From the NCBI GenBank assembly GCA_913055735.1, contig CAJXKD010000001.1, positions 434,001 to 498,000 of the forward strand: a stretch of 64,000 nt of DNA, given 5' to 3'. Below the pieces are notes generated by a model. The model did not search any database. It worked only from the letters and a program-made list of their open reading frames with translations, and was not told the DNA's origin. The stretch comes from an uncultured Rhodospirillales bacterium. Lineage in GTDB: Bacteria > Pseudomonadota > Alphaproteobacteria > Rhodospirillales > UBA2165. This document shows positions 27,707 to 35,798 of the stretch, in pieces (position 1 is the stretch's first letter; each line of letters begins with the position of its first letter). A program made the position numbers and the translations under genes.

Positions 27707-28530
27707 CGCAACCGGTTGCCAACACCGCCGTCCCGCAGCCCGGGCCGCTCTATCGCCTGCAGCAGAAGTTCGCGAGCACCAGCGTGGCCGCCAAGATCGT
27801 CGCGGGCCTTCTGATCCTGGTCGCCTGGGAGTTGGGCGTCACCTTCTTCGCGCCCAAGTTCGTCGCCCGGCCCACCAATATCATCGCCGTCTTCCCCGAC
27901 GTCATCACCGAGCCCGAATTCATCGAAGCGACACTGAGCACTTTGTTCGCCGTGTTGCAGGGGCTGTTGATCGCTCTCGTGTCCGGCACGATTATCGGCA
28001 TCGCCATGGGCCGGGTGAAGGTCTTCGACCGGCTGCTCAACGTCTATATCAACGGCTTCTACACCATGCCGATGATCGCCGTGCTGCCGCTGCTGACCAT
28101 TTGGTTCGGCTATGAGGACAGCGCACGGTTGGCGACCATCGTCTTCGCCGCCTTTTTCTCCATCGCCATCAACGCCCGCGACGGGGCGCGTTCCGTACCG
28201 CCCGAATATCTCGAAGTGGCGCGCGCCTACCGCGCCCGCCAGCGTGACGTATGGTTCGACATCACCTTCATGTCGTCCCTGCCCTATCTGGTGGCGGGCT
28301 TCCGGCTGGCGGCAGGCCGCGCCCTGGTCGGCGCGGTGATTGCCGAGTTTTTCGTCTCACTGCCCGGGCTCGGCATGTACATCCTGTCGCACACACGCTC
28401 TTTTGCCCATAACGAGGCGGTGGTCGGCGTGCTCATGCTTGCCGCCTTCGGCTTGTTGTTCGAGGCCACCATGAACGGCGTCATGCGCCGCTTCTTCCCC
28501 TGGTACCGCCGCGAGGACCGCAAGGATTAA
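27703..28530 (+). CDS. ABC transporter permease (second)
   Basis: Second permease, 275 residues, with the same fold as the preceding gene: a soluble N-terminal tail, six helices, and an EAA-type loop containing YLEVARAYRARQRDVWFDI followed by GFRLAAGRALVGAVIAEFF. Having two different permeases is less usual for this transporter family, where a homodimer is common. It overlaps the first permease by four bases and ends just before a terminator, so it closes the operon. Confidence 0.92.
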   Translation: MTQPVANTAVPQPGPLYRLQQKFASTSVAAKIVAGLLILVAWELGVTFFAPKFVARPTNIIAVFPDVITEPEFIEATLSTLFAVLQGLLIALVSGTIIGIAMGRVKVFDRLLNVYINGFYTMPMIAVLPLLTIWFGYEDSARLATIVFAAFFSIAINARDGARSVPPEYLEVARAYRARQRDVWFDITFMSSLPYLVAGFRLAAGRALVGAVIAEFFVSLPGLGMYILSHTRSFAHNEAVVGVLMLAAFGLLFEATMNGVMRRFFPWYRREDRKD

Positions 28531-28536
28531 GCACAA

Positions 28537-28568
28537 AAAAAGGCCGATTCGATTGAACCGGCCTTTTT
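28537..28568. terminator. Bidirectional rho-independent terminator
   Basis: Stem AAAAAGGCCG / CGGCCTTTTT with a twelve-base loop, between the convergent ABC operon and the SDR operon. Both strands end in a T run. Confidence 0.93.
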
Positions 28569-28585
28569 GCTCGAGAAAGAATTCT

Positions 28586-29350
28586 CTAGTAGGTCGCGCG
28601 GCCACCCGAAATGTCGAACACGGCGCCGGTCGAGAAGGAACATTCCTCCGACGCCAGCCACGCGACCAGCGCGGCAATTTCCTCGGCCAGTCCGAATCGC
28701 CCCATGGGGATCTTGGACAGCATGAAATCGATGTGCGCCTGGGTCATCTGATCGAAGATGGCCGTGCGCACCGCCGCCGGGGTGACGCAGTTGACCACCA
28801 CGTTGGTGTCGGCAAGTTCCTTACCCAGCGCCTTGGTGAGGCCGATTACCGCCGCCTTGGTGGCCGAATAGGCCGGCGCCTTGGGGTTGCCTTCCTTCCC
28901 GGCGATGGACGCGATATTGACGATCCGCCCATAGTCGTTTTCGAGCATGTGCGGGATCACCTGGCGGCTGACGTAGAAGGTGCCCGACAGGTTGATGTCG
29001 ACCACCGATTTCCACGCGTCGATGGGATATTCCCAGGACGTGACGTTGGGGCCCGAAATACCGGCGTTGTTGACCGTGATATCGACGCAGTCCAATAGCG
29101 ACAGCGTATTGGCGAATGCAAGACTGACACCATCCGGATCGGAGATGTCGGCGGTTTCGCCGATCACCTTGGCGCCGCCCTCCGCCGACTTGGACAACTC
29201 CTCGACGGCGGCGCCGATCTTCGTCGCGTCGACGTCCCAGATGCAGACATTGGCGCCCGATTGGGCGAGCCGCTTGGCGATGCCGAAGCCGAGACCGGCA
29301 CATCCGCCGGTCACGATCGCATTGCGTCCCTTGAGATCGATTTGGTTCAT
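28586..29350 (-). CDS. SDR-family oxidoreductase of the meta-pathway-like operon
   Basis: Short-chain dehydrogenase of 254 residues with TGGCAGLG at the cofactor site, VNNAGISGP, IVNIASIAGKEG containing the catalytic Ser, YSATK, and the C-terminal GAVFDISGGRATY. The Asp at the end of strand 2 (CIWDVD) suggests NAD preference. It starts four bases after the decarboxylase gene's stop, so it is the last gene of a three-gene transcript (hydratase, decarboxylase, SDR) and probably oxidises or reduces an intermediate of the same pathway. Confidence 0.9.
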   Translation of the reverse strand: MNQIDLKGRNAIVTGGCAGLGFGIAKRLAQSGANVCIWDVDATKIGAAVEELSKSAEGGAKVIGETADISDPDGVSLAFANTLSLLDCVDITVNNAGISGPNVTSWEYPIDAWKSVVDINLSGTFYVSRQVIPHMLENDYGRIVNIASIAGKEGNPKAPAYSATKAAVIGLTKALGKELADTNVVVNCVTPAAVRTAIFDQMTQAHIDFMLSKIPMGRFGLAEEIAALVAWLASEECSFSTGAVFDISGGRATY

Positions 29351-29353
29351 GGC

Positions 29354-30124
29354 TCAGGCCTCCACGTGGAAGCCGACGGAGCCGAGCCCCTCGACCGTGT
29401 TGCGCACCGAAATGCCCGCCGCCAGCGGCGTGGCCTCGGTGACGCCACCCGCCATGACGACCCAGCCCGCTTCCAGTGTTTCGCCGTATTCGGCGGCCAT
29501 GCGCGAGGCGGCGGCCAGCGACCGGCCGGGATGACCGAGGATGGCGGCGGTCGAGCCGATCTGCACCGGACGGCCGTTGCATTCCATCACCACGCCGAGA
29601 TTGTCGAGATCCATATCGGGCGGGCACCAGGGGCCGATCACGAAACCGGACGAGGACGCGTTGTCGGCGACCACGTCATAGAGGTTGAACTTGAAGGCTT
29701 CGTAGCGGCTGTCGATGATTTCGAGCGCCGGGGCCATCGCCTCCACCGCCGCCATCGCCTGCATCGGCGTCACCGGTCCGGACAGGGGCGCGTTCAACAG
29801 GAAGGCCACTTCGGGCTCGACCCGGGGATGAACGTATTTGGCCATGGAAATGGTGCCGCCGTCCTCGACCAGCATGCCGTCGGTGAGACGGCCCCAGATC
29901 ATGTCGTCGACGCCCATCTGCACCATCTTGGCGCGGCTGGTGAAGCCCATCTTCATGCCGACGCGCTTTTCGCCGCGGCTGAGACGCCGGTCGATGCTGC
30001 TCGCCTGCACCTGATAAGCCTCTTCGAGGGTCATCTCGTTCTTTTCGGAAAGCTGGGCAATGGCCGTCGCGGTATGGGCCGCATCGTCGACGATTTGCGC
30101 CAGATCAAAGATATCCACACTCAT
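29354..30124 (-). CDS. 4-oxalocrotonate decarboxylase-like (fumarylacetoacetase superfamily)
   Basis: 256-residue member of the hydratase/decarboxylase branch that acts after extradiol ring cleavage, releasing CO2 from 2-oxo-3-hexenedioate to 2-hydroxypenta-2,4-dienoate with a divalent metal. The family segments are KMGFTSRAKMVQMGVDDMIWGRL, HPRVEPEVAFLL with the metal-binding Glu-x-Glu, and the C-terminal ISVRNTVEGLGSVGFHVEA, the last being typical of DmpH/XylI rather than the hydratase. It lies between the SDR and hydratase genes with 3- and 15-base gaps. The two paralogues usually form a complex. Confidence 0.87.
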   Translation of the reverse strand: MSVDIFDLAQIVDDAAHTATAIAQLSEKNEMTLEEAYQVQASSIDRRLSRGEKRVGMKMGFTSRAKMVQMGVDDMIWGRLTDGMLVEDGGTISMAKYVHPRVEPEVAFLLNAPLSGPVTPMQAMAAVEAMAPALEIIDSRYEAFKFNLYDVVADNASSSGFVIGPWCPPDMDLDNLGVVMECNGRPVQIGSTAAILGHPGRSLAAASRMAAEYGETLEAGWVVMAGGVTEATPLAAGISVRNTVEGLGSVGFHVEA

Positions 30125-30139
30125 TTTCTTTCCCCCGCG

Positions 30140-30928
30140 TTAGGCGCCGAACACGGCCCGGACGGAGCCGAGCCCGGAAATACGCGCTTCGTAAACTTCA
30201 CCCGCCGTCACCGGCACCATCGGGCCGAGCGCGCCGGACATGACGATATCGCCCGCCGACAAGGGCCTGCCGCGCTGCGCCATAACCTCTGCCAGCCAAC
30301 GCACGGCGTTGATGGGATGACCGAGGCAGGCCGCACCCGCGCCCACCGAAACCGGATCGCCGCGGTTTTCGACCACCATGCCGCACATGCGGCCGTCGAA
30401 GCCGTCGACCTTGACCTTGTCGTTGCCGAGAACGAACAGGCCGGACGAGGCATTATCGGCCACCGTATCTAGAATGGTGATGTCCCAATTGCTCACCCGG
30501 CTGCCCACCACCTCGATGGCCGGCACCGCATACGCGATGGCGCTGATCACCTCGGTATTGGTCGGACGGTCGAACTTGAGGTCCTTCTCCATCACATAGG
30601 CCACTTCCGCCTCGACGCGCGGCTGCATGACGCGTGACGTGGGGATCTCCTCCCCATCGGGAATGGCCATATCGTCGAACAGCATGCCGTAATCGGGCTG
30701 ATCGACGCCCAATTGCTTCTGCACCACCACGGAAGTGAGCCCGATCTTGCGGCCCACCAGACGCGCGCCTTCGTCGAGGCGCCAATCGGTGACGTGCTCC
30801 TGCACCGCATAGGCGCCGTCGATATCGCCGTCATCGATAAACTCGCGCACCGGCGCATCCGGCGTGGATGTCTGATAGGCTTTGATGATCCTGTCCGCCG
30901 CCTGGCGAATGGATGAAGAATCGGTCAT
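30140..30928 (-). CDS. 2-oxopent-4-enoate hydratase-like (fumarylacetoacetase superfamily)
   Basis: 262-residue paralogue of the next gene. It shows RLVGRKIGLTSVVVQKQLGVDQPDYG, PRVEAEVAYVM with the metal-site Glu-x-Glu, DNASSGLFVLG, and LGHPINAVRWLA. The hydratase adds water to 2-hydroxypenta-2,4-dienoate to give 4-hydroxy-2-oxovalerate. First gene of the three-gene operon. The later aldolase and aldehyde dehydrogenase of a complete meta pathway are not nearby. Other unsaturated 2-oxo acids are possible substrates. Confidence 0.86.
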   Translation of the reverse strand: MTDSSSIRQAADRIIKAYQTSTPDAPVREFIDDGDIDGAYAVQEHVTDWRLDEGARLVGRKIGLTSVVVQKQLGVDQPDYGMLFDDMAIPDGEEIPTSRVMQPRVEAEVAYVMEKDLKFDRPTNTEVISAIAYAVPAIEVVGSRVSNWDITILDTVADNASSGLFVLGNDKVKVDGFDGRMCGMVVENRGDPVSVGAGAACLGHPINAVRWLAEVMAQRGRPLSAGDIVMSGALGPMVPVTAGEVYEARISGLGSVRAVFGA

Positions 30929-31179
30929 CTGACCTGGGCCTCCTCCCCTGAGCTTACTTGAGCGTAGCCTGAATACGGCTTGATTTCGGGCGCCAACCTA
31001 CCCGATGAGGTCAGCCTAAACAATAATTGCTTGGCGACCTGTTGATCGTCGTGCAGACATCGACGGTGCAATCGAACATGGTTGCAAAATCAAGCATGGA
31101 AACGCCGGAAAGCGCCTGTATCATAGCCTGAAGGCGGCGCGGAACCGCCGATACTTTACGGACCACCAGGGGGCACTCC

Positions 31180-32325
31180 ATGGATCTCATGCGCGCATAT
31201 CCGTCGGTCGACGATCTTCGGGCGAAGGCCAAACGCCGCATTCCCAAATTTGCGTTCGACTATCTCGATGGTGGGGCCGGCGACGAATCGGGCATGACGC
31301 GCAACCGCGACGCGCTCCATGAGATCAAACTGATGCCCAACTATCTGGAAACCCGCGGCGAGCCGGACCTGTCGGTGGAGATCTTCGGTCACACTTACGA
31401 TCTGCCGTTCGGCATTGCCCCCATCGGGTTGGGCGGACTGATTTGGCCCCTGGCCGCAGAATATCTCGCCCAGGAAGCGGTCAAAACCGGCGCGGCGTTC
31501 TGCTTGTCGACCGTGGCCAGCTCATCGGTGGAAACCATCGGCCCCATGGCGGGCGAGATGTCCTGGTTCCAGCTCTACCCCATCCGGCGCCCCGAACAGG
31601 AAGAAGACCTGTTGAAACGCGCCTGGGACGCGGGCTTCAAGGTGCTGGCGGTGACCGTCGATATCCCGGGTCCCGGCCGGCGCATCCGCGATTTCAAGAA
31701 CGGCCTGACCATTCCGCCGTCCATGACGCTGCGCAATATCCTCTCCATGGCTTCGTGCCCCGCCTGGGGCCTTTCCATGCTGGCGAGCGGCGGCGCACCG
31801 CGGTTCCAGAACCTGGAGAAATATTTCCCCAAGGACGCGACCTTCAATTCCGTCGGCGCCATGATCCAGGACATCGGCCAGGGGGTCATCGACTATAAAC
31901 GGCTCGAAAAATACCGCGCCCAATGGAAAGGTCCCATCGTTCTCAAGGGCGTGTTGAGCACCAGTGACGCGAAACGCTGCCTGGACACCGGTATGAACGG
32001 CCTCATGGTGTCCAATCACGGCGGCCGTCAATTGGATGCCCTGCCGTCGCCCATCGACGTCATGCCGGCGTTGCGTGACGCCGTCGGCCCCGATTTCGCG
32101 CTGATCGTCGACAGCGGATTGCGCACCGGCACAGACATCATCAAAGCCTACGCCGCCGGCGCCGATTTCGTGTTCCTCGGCCGGGCTTTCATGTATGCGG
32201 TCGCGGCATTGGGCCAAAAAGGCTGCACGCACGTGACGGATTTGCTGAAAACCGAGATCATTTCGGCGATGGTGCAGCTCGGCCTCGGCCGGCCCAAGGA
32301 CGCACCTAGCGCAATATCCAAATGA
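31180..32325 (+). CDS. FMN-dependent alpha-hydroxyacid dehydrogenase/oxidase
   Basis: 381-residue TIM-barrel flavoprotein of the L-lactate dehydrogenase/glycolate oxidase/mandelate dehydrogenase family. The N-terminal FDYLDGGAGDE, FGIAPIGLGGL, the FMN-site STVASSSVE, and the catalytic SNHGGRQLD and DSGLRTGTDIIKA are all present. It oxidises a 2-hydroxy acid to the 2-oxo acid. AGGGGG lies six bases before the ATG. It is monocistronic and divergent from the hydratase operon. The last residues and the stop lie within the arm of a large palindrome (32309-32367), so that repeat may have redefined the C-terminus. Confidence 0.93.
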   Translation: MDLMRAYPSVDDLRAKAKRRIPKFAFDYLDGGAGDESGMTRNRDALHEIKLMPNYLETRGEPDLSVEIFGHTYDLPFGIAPIGLGGLIWPLAAEYLAQEAVKTGAAFCLSTVASSSVETIGPMAGEMSWFQLYPIRRPEQEEDLLKRAWDAGFKVLAVTVDIPGPGRRIRDFKNGLTIPPSMTLRNILSMASCPAWGLSMLASGGAPRFQNLEKYFPKDATFNSVGAMIQDIGQGVIDYKRLEKYRAQWKGPIVLKGVLSTSDAKRCLDTGMNGLMVSNHGGRQLDALPSPIDVMPALRDAVGPDFALIVDSGLRTGTDIIKAYAAGADFVFLGRAFMYAVAALGQKGCTHVTDLLKTEIISAMVQLGLGRPKDAPSAISK

Positions 32326-32367
32326 ATTGATCTACCTCAGATCAACTCATTTGGATTTACTTGCGCT
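32309..32367. repeat. Long imperfect palindrome overlapping the end of the FMN gene
   Basis: Outer arms AGCGCAA / TTGCGCT enclose CCAAATGA-A-TTGATCT / AGATCAA-C-TCATTTGG with a five-base loop. The left arm includes the last codons and stop of the upstream gene. There is no T run on the plus side, so a simple terminator is less likely than a repeat element. Confidence 0.75.
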
Positions 32368-32380
32368 GGAAAAAAAAGAC

Positions 32381-32444
32381 TCAGAGCGGTGTAACCCATT
32401 CAATGGAAAACGGCTTGGTTCCCATTGAATGGGAGCCGCTCTGA
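32381..32444. repeat. Large palindromic element (TCAGAGCGG ends)
   Basis: Ends TCAGAGCGG / CCGCTCTGA flank a second pair CCCATTCAATGG / CCATTGAATGGG, with small asymmetric bulges and a loop of about fourteen bases. It has the look of a dispersed palindromic (REP- or MITE-like) unit. It lies 14 bases after the previous palindrome. Confidence 0.7.
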
Positions 32445-32574
32445 ATATCTCGCGACAAACTTGTGATGTACTTCGTATTTACCTTAGCGCGCGAATCGGG
32501 CTAAGGGATTAAGGAACAGCCGGCCAGAGCTTCTAGTTCATACCCCAGGGGGAACAATCAGAGAGAGGCATCCC

Positions 32575-33870
32575 ATGGACGCAATCCGGAACTATTTCGA
32601 TATCGAGGCAAAGGGCAGCAGCATCCGCACCGAAGTGCTGGCAGGGTTATCCACCTTCCTGACCATGGCCTATATCATGGCCGTTAATCCCGGCATCCTT
32701 AGTGAAGCCAAGATGGATTTCGGCGCCGTTTTCGTCGCCACCATCCTCGCCGCGGCGCTCGGCACCCTGATCATGGGGCTGTGGGCCAAATGGCCGGTCG
32801 CGATGGCGCCGGGCATGGGTCTCAACGCCTTCTTCGCCTTCGGCGTCGTCCTCGGCATGGGCAACGAATGGCAAACGGCGCTCGGCGCCGTGTTCCTGTC
32901 CGGTGTCGTGTTCCTTATCCTCAGCCTGACCGGCCTTCGGGAATGGATCATCAACTCGATCCCCTATTCCCTGAAACTGGGCATCGGCGCCGGCATCGGC
33001 CTGTTTCTGGCGATCATCGGATTGCAGAACGCGGGCGTGGTGGTCGATAACCCGGCGACATTGGTCGGGCTTGGCGACCTCAGCAGCGCGCCGGTGCTGC
33101 TTGCCGGCCTCGGCTTCGTCGGCATGGTGGTTCTGGACCGGCTCAACGTTCCCGGCGCCATCGTCATCAGCATTCTGGTGATCAGCGTCATCGCCTGGAT
33201 TTTCGGCCTCGCCGACTTCCAGGGCATCGTCGGCCCGGTGCCGAGCATGGCGCCGACCTTCTTGCAACTCGATATCAGGGGCGCGCTAAACACCACATTG
33301 ATCGGCGTCGCCTTCGCCTTCTTGTTCGTCGACTTCTTCGACACCGCGGGGACCCTCACCAGTATCGCCAACGTCGCCGGCAAGGTCGGGGCCGACGGCA
33401 AGATCGAGGGCATCGGGCGCGCCGTTCTGTCGGATTCCGTCGCCACCGTCGCCGGGTCGCTGTTCGGCACGTCAAACACGACGAGCTTCATCGAGAGTGG
33501 CGCCGGCATCAAGGAAGGCGGGCGCACCGGCCTCACCGCCGTCGTGGTCGCCATTCTGTTCCTGCTGTGCCTCGGCTTCGCGCCGTTGGCGCAAAGCATT
33601 CCGTCCTTCGCCACCGCGCCGGCCCTGGTGTTCGTCGCGACGCTGTTCGCGCGCAACCTGATCAACGTGCAATGGGACGACGTGACGGAATACGCCCCGG
33701 CGATCCTGGCGGCCATCCTGATGCCGCTGACCTATTCCATCGCCAACGGCATCGCCATCGGGTTTATCGCCTATGCGGTGATCAAGATCGTTGCCGGCAA
33801 GTTCGACGAACTGAACATCGCCGTTCTGCTGGTTGCCGTTCTCGGCGTCGCGCACTACGCGTTCAGCTAA
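32575..33870 (+). CDS. NCS2-family purine permease
   Basis: 431-residue permease with about 12-14 helices in the AzgA/PbuG-type branch, which carries hypoxanthine, guanine or adenine with protons. The segment PVAMAPGMGLNAFFAF near residue 80 and FLFVDFFDTAGTLTS-type motif near 255, followed by FGTSNTTSFIESGAGI, are family signatures. A GAGAGAGGCATCCC-type region precedes the ATG. It converges on gpt across a terminator, so import and phosphoribosylation of purine bases are coupled in the locus. Confidence 0.92.
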   Translation: MDAIRNYFDIEAKGSSIRTEVLAGLSTFLTMAYIMAVNPGILSEAKMDFGAVFVATILAAALGTLIMGLWAKWPVAMAPGMGLNAFFAFGVVLGMGNEWQTALGAVFLSGVVFLILSLTGLREWIINSIPYSLKLGIGAGIGLFLAIIGLQNAGVVVDNPATLVGLGDLSSAPVLLAGLGFVGMVVLDRLNVPGAIVISILVISVIAWIFGLADFQGIVGPVPSMAPTFLQLDIRGALNTTLIGVAFAFLFVDFFDTAGTLTSIANVAGKVGADGKIEGIGRAVLSDSVATVAGSLFGTSNTTSFIESGAGIKEGGRTGLTAVVVAILFLLCLGFAPLAQSIPSFATAPALVFVATLFARNLINVQWDDVTEYAPAILAAILMPLTYSIANGIAIGFIAYAVIKIVAGKFDELNIAVLLVAVLGVAHYAFS

Positions 33871-33887
33871 ACCCTTTCCATACGAAA

Positions 33888-33920
33888 AAACCGCCGCTCT
33901 CGTCCCGAGGGCGGCGGTTT
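33888..33920. terminator. Bidirectional rho-independent terminator
   Basis: About 14-bp stem with arms AAACCGCCGC / GCGGCGGTTT and a five-base loop GTCCC, between the convergent permease and gpt genes. A-rich and T-rich tails support use on both strands. Confidence 0.9.
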
Positions 33921-33936
33921 CTATTTGTGGAGGTCG

Positions 33937-34437
33937 TCAGTCGCGGTTATTACGCGCGAGAGGCGCGACGTATTGCGGCCCCGTATCCCAGGGAAAGAAC
34001 ACCCACACTTCCTGGGCGACGTCGTGAACGTAGGTGTCCACATACTGGAGGCCGCCGGGCTTGGCGTAGACCGTCGCCACGTGGGCTTCGGGGAGAAGTT
34101 CCTTGGCCGCCTTCATGGTCACACCGGTATCCACCAGATCGTCGACCAGCAGCCAGCCCTTGCCGTTCTCCGCGCAGGCCTCTTCCGGCTTTTTGATGAT
34201 GTCGAGCTTGCCGATCTTCTGCTCGTCGTAGGTGGAGATACACAGCGTATCGACGTAGCGGATTTCCATCTCACGGGCGAGGATCGTGGCCGGCACCAGA
34301 CCGCCCCGGGTGACCCCGACGATCCCCTTCCAGCGGCCGCCGGTCATGATCAGGCGGCGGCCCAGTTCGCGCGTATCGCGGTGCACCTCGTCCCAGGTTA
34401 CGACGAGATCGGTTTGTTTCTGCGTCACTTCGGTCAT
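33937..34437 (-). CDS. gpt: Xanthine-guanine phosphoribosyltransferase
   Basis: 166-residue type-I phosphoribosyltransferase that converts guanine, xanthine or hypoxanthine plus PRPP to the nucleotide. The PRPP loop is LLVDDLVDTGVTMKA and the N-terminal half has GIVGVTRGGLVPATILA, as in E. coli Gpt. The C-terminal PWDTGPQYVAP is also family-like. It lies eleven bases after a cupin gene on the same strand. With the adjacent NCS2 permease it forms a purine-salvage pair. Confidence 0.94.
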   Translation of the reverse strand: MTEVTQKQTDLVVTWDEVHRDTRELGRRLIMTGGRWKGIVGVTRGGLVPATILAREMEIRYVDTLCISTYDEQKIGKLDIIKKPEEACAENGKGWLLVDDLVDTGVTMKAAKELLPEAHVATVYAKPGGLQYVDTYVHDVAQEVWVFFPWDTGPQYVAPLARNNRD

Positions 34438-34448
34438 GGGCTATCGCA

Positions 34449-34889
34449 TCACTCGCTCAGCCAGACCGTATTGTGCTTGGCGGCAACCGCCTTACCGGTT
34501 TCGAAGTCGGCCCGCTGTTCCGGCGTTAAGGCCGTCATTTCCTGGAACATGGCCTCGGTCTCGCCGGGCGAGTAGATGAGCAGCATGCGGATCCCGTTGT
34601 CGCCGGCAATGATCTGATGCGGCGTGCCCGGCGGGATGTGGAACAGATCGCCCGCTTTGCCTTCGTGGGTTTGGTCACCGAGGATGAAGGTGCCGCCGCC
34701 CTCGATCACGAAAAAGCTTTCGTGGTTCTGCACATGCATATGCTTGCGCGAGGCGAAGCCCGGCGGGCAACGCTCCTCGCATATTTCGTAGGCGCCCAAG
34801 GTGTCGTCGGACGTTACCTTGACGAACATATCGTTGGCCCGTTTGTAGAGATTGCCGCCATCCGGCGCGACGCGTTTCGGCTGTGCCAT
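34449..34889 (-). CDS. Cupin-domain protein
   Basis: 146-residue single-domain cupin. The first motif is GFASRKHMHVQNHESFFVIEGGG, with His residues and Glu for a metal; the second is GDLFHIPPGTPHQI. It could be a small metal-dependent enzyme or a ligand-binding regulator. I start at ATG 34889, behind GGGGAG; a frame to 34937 has no clear site. It lies upstream of gpt with a short gap and probably shares its transcript, but no functional link is known. Confidence 0.85.
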   Translation of the reverse strand: MAQPKRVAPDGGNLYKRANDMFVKVTSDDTLGAYEICEERCPPGFASRKHMHVQNHESFFVIEGGGTFILGDQTHEGKAGDLFHIPPGTPHQIIAGDNGIRMLLIYSPGETEAMFQEMTALTPEQRADFETGKAVAAKHNTVWLSE

Positions 34890-34970
34890 GTGCCCGTTCT
34901 CCCCTGTCAATCTTGAGTGCCGATCATACCTCCGCAAATCGGCGAAATCGATTCTTACGGAAAATTTGGC

Positions 34971-35585
34971 CTAATCAAAGGGTTTGCCGTCCGGGTCGAT
35001 GACCCCCGGCAGTTCGCGGAAGCGGTGCAGCCAATCGGTCACCGCCTTCCATTTATCGGTGGGATAGCCGCTGTCCGGCAGGATGTGGATGGGCGCAAAG
35101 CACGAGATGTCGGCAATGGTCGGCCGCTCGAGGGCCAGCCAATCGCGCTTGGCGAGGTGCCCTTCCATGATTCCCAGAATATGGTCGCAGCGGGCGTGGA
35201 TTTCCTCGTCCGACAGGGTGATGGCATCAGGACGGCGGATCTTGGCCCGCGCCATCCACGGCCCCTGATGAATCTCGTTGGCGGATTTGGACAGCCATTC
35301 GGCGACCTTGGCCTCTCCTTCGGCATCGGCGGGCAGCCAGTTGCCGCCCGTGTCGTACTTGCGTGCCAGATAGACGAGACAGGCGTGCGAGTCGGCAACG
35401 GTGAAATCACCGTCCTCCAGCGCGGGCATCTGACCGAAGGGATTGAGGCTCAGAAACGGTTCGCGCTTATGCTCGCCGCCCGCCATGTCGATGTCGACCA
35501 GTTCCCATTCGAGCTCGAGGATGTTGAGCAGAATGCGTACCTTATAGGCGTTGACCGACAACATGGTGCCGTAGAGCCGGATCAT
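34971..35585 (-). CDS. Glutathione S-transferase family protein
   Basis: 204-residue GST: N-terminal MIRLYGTMLSVNAYKVRILL, the NPFGQMPALEDGDF glutathione-binding segment with ADSHACLVYLARKY, and a helical C-terminal domain with RPTIADISCFAPI. The catalytic region holds Ser/Asn instead of the Cys of some bacterial classes. The ATG has GGGGAGGG six bases upstream. It is the second of three GST genes in this window. Substrate unknown. Confidence 0.92.
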   Translation of the reverse strand: MIRLYGTMLSVNAYKVRILLNILELEWELVDIDMAGGEHKREPFLSLNPFGQMPALEDGDFTVADSHACLVYLARKYDTGGNWLPADAEGEAKVAEWLSKSANEIHQGPWMARAKIRRPDAITLSDEEIHARCDHILGIMEGHLAKRDWLALERPTIADISCFAPIHILPDSGYPTDKWKAVTDWLHRFRELPGVIDPDGKPFD

Positions 35586-35771
35586 GAAACCCTCCCCAAT
35601 GTTTTATGCGGTTGCGCTTAAGTATGCCGGGCACTTTCCATAGGTGGAAGATCAAAAGCGCTACGGCCCATGAAGAACGTTGCACACAAACTGGATCGCT
35701 ATCCCTTGAACAATTGACCTTTTTGTTACTCTCCGTGAGTTGACGCCACTATGTGCACCACGTAAAGACGA

Positions 35772-35783
35772 CATGACGTCATG
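35772..35783. promoter_or_regulatory. 12-base perfect palindrome at a possible start
   Basis: CATGACGTCATG is a perfect palindrome just upstream of the chosen start of the flavoprotein gene. It could be an operator, although a short chance palindrome is possible. Confidence 0.35.
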
Positions 35784-35798
35784 ATCAGGGCAAACAAT

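Noticed and set aside
32381..32444. Rho-independent terminator
   Set aside because: The stem is long and bulged with no following T run on either strand, and a second palindrome is adjacent.
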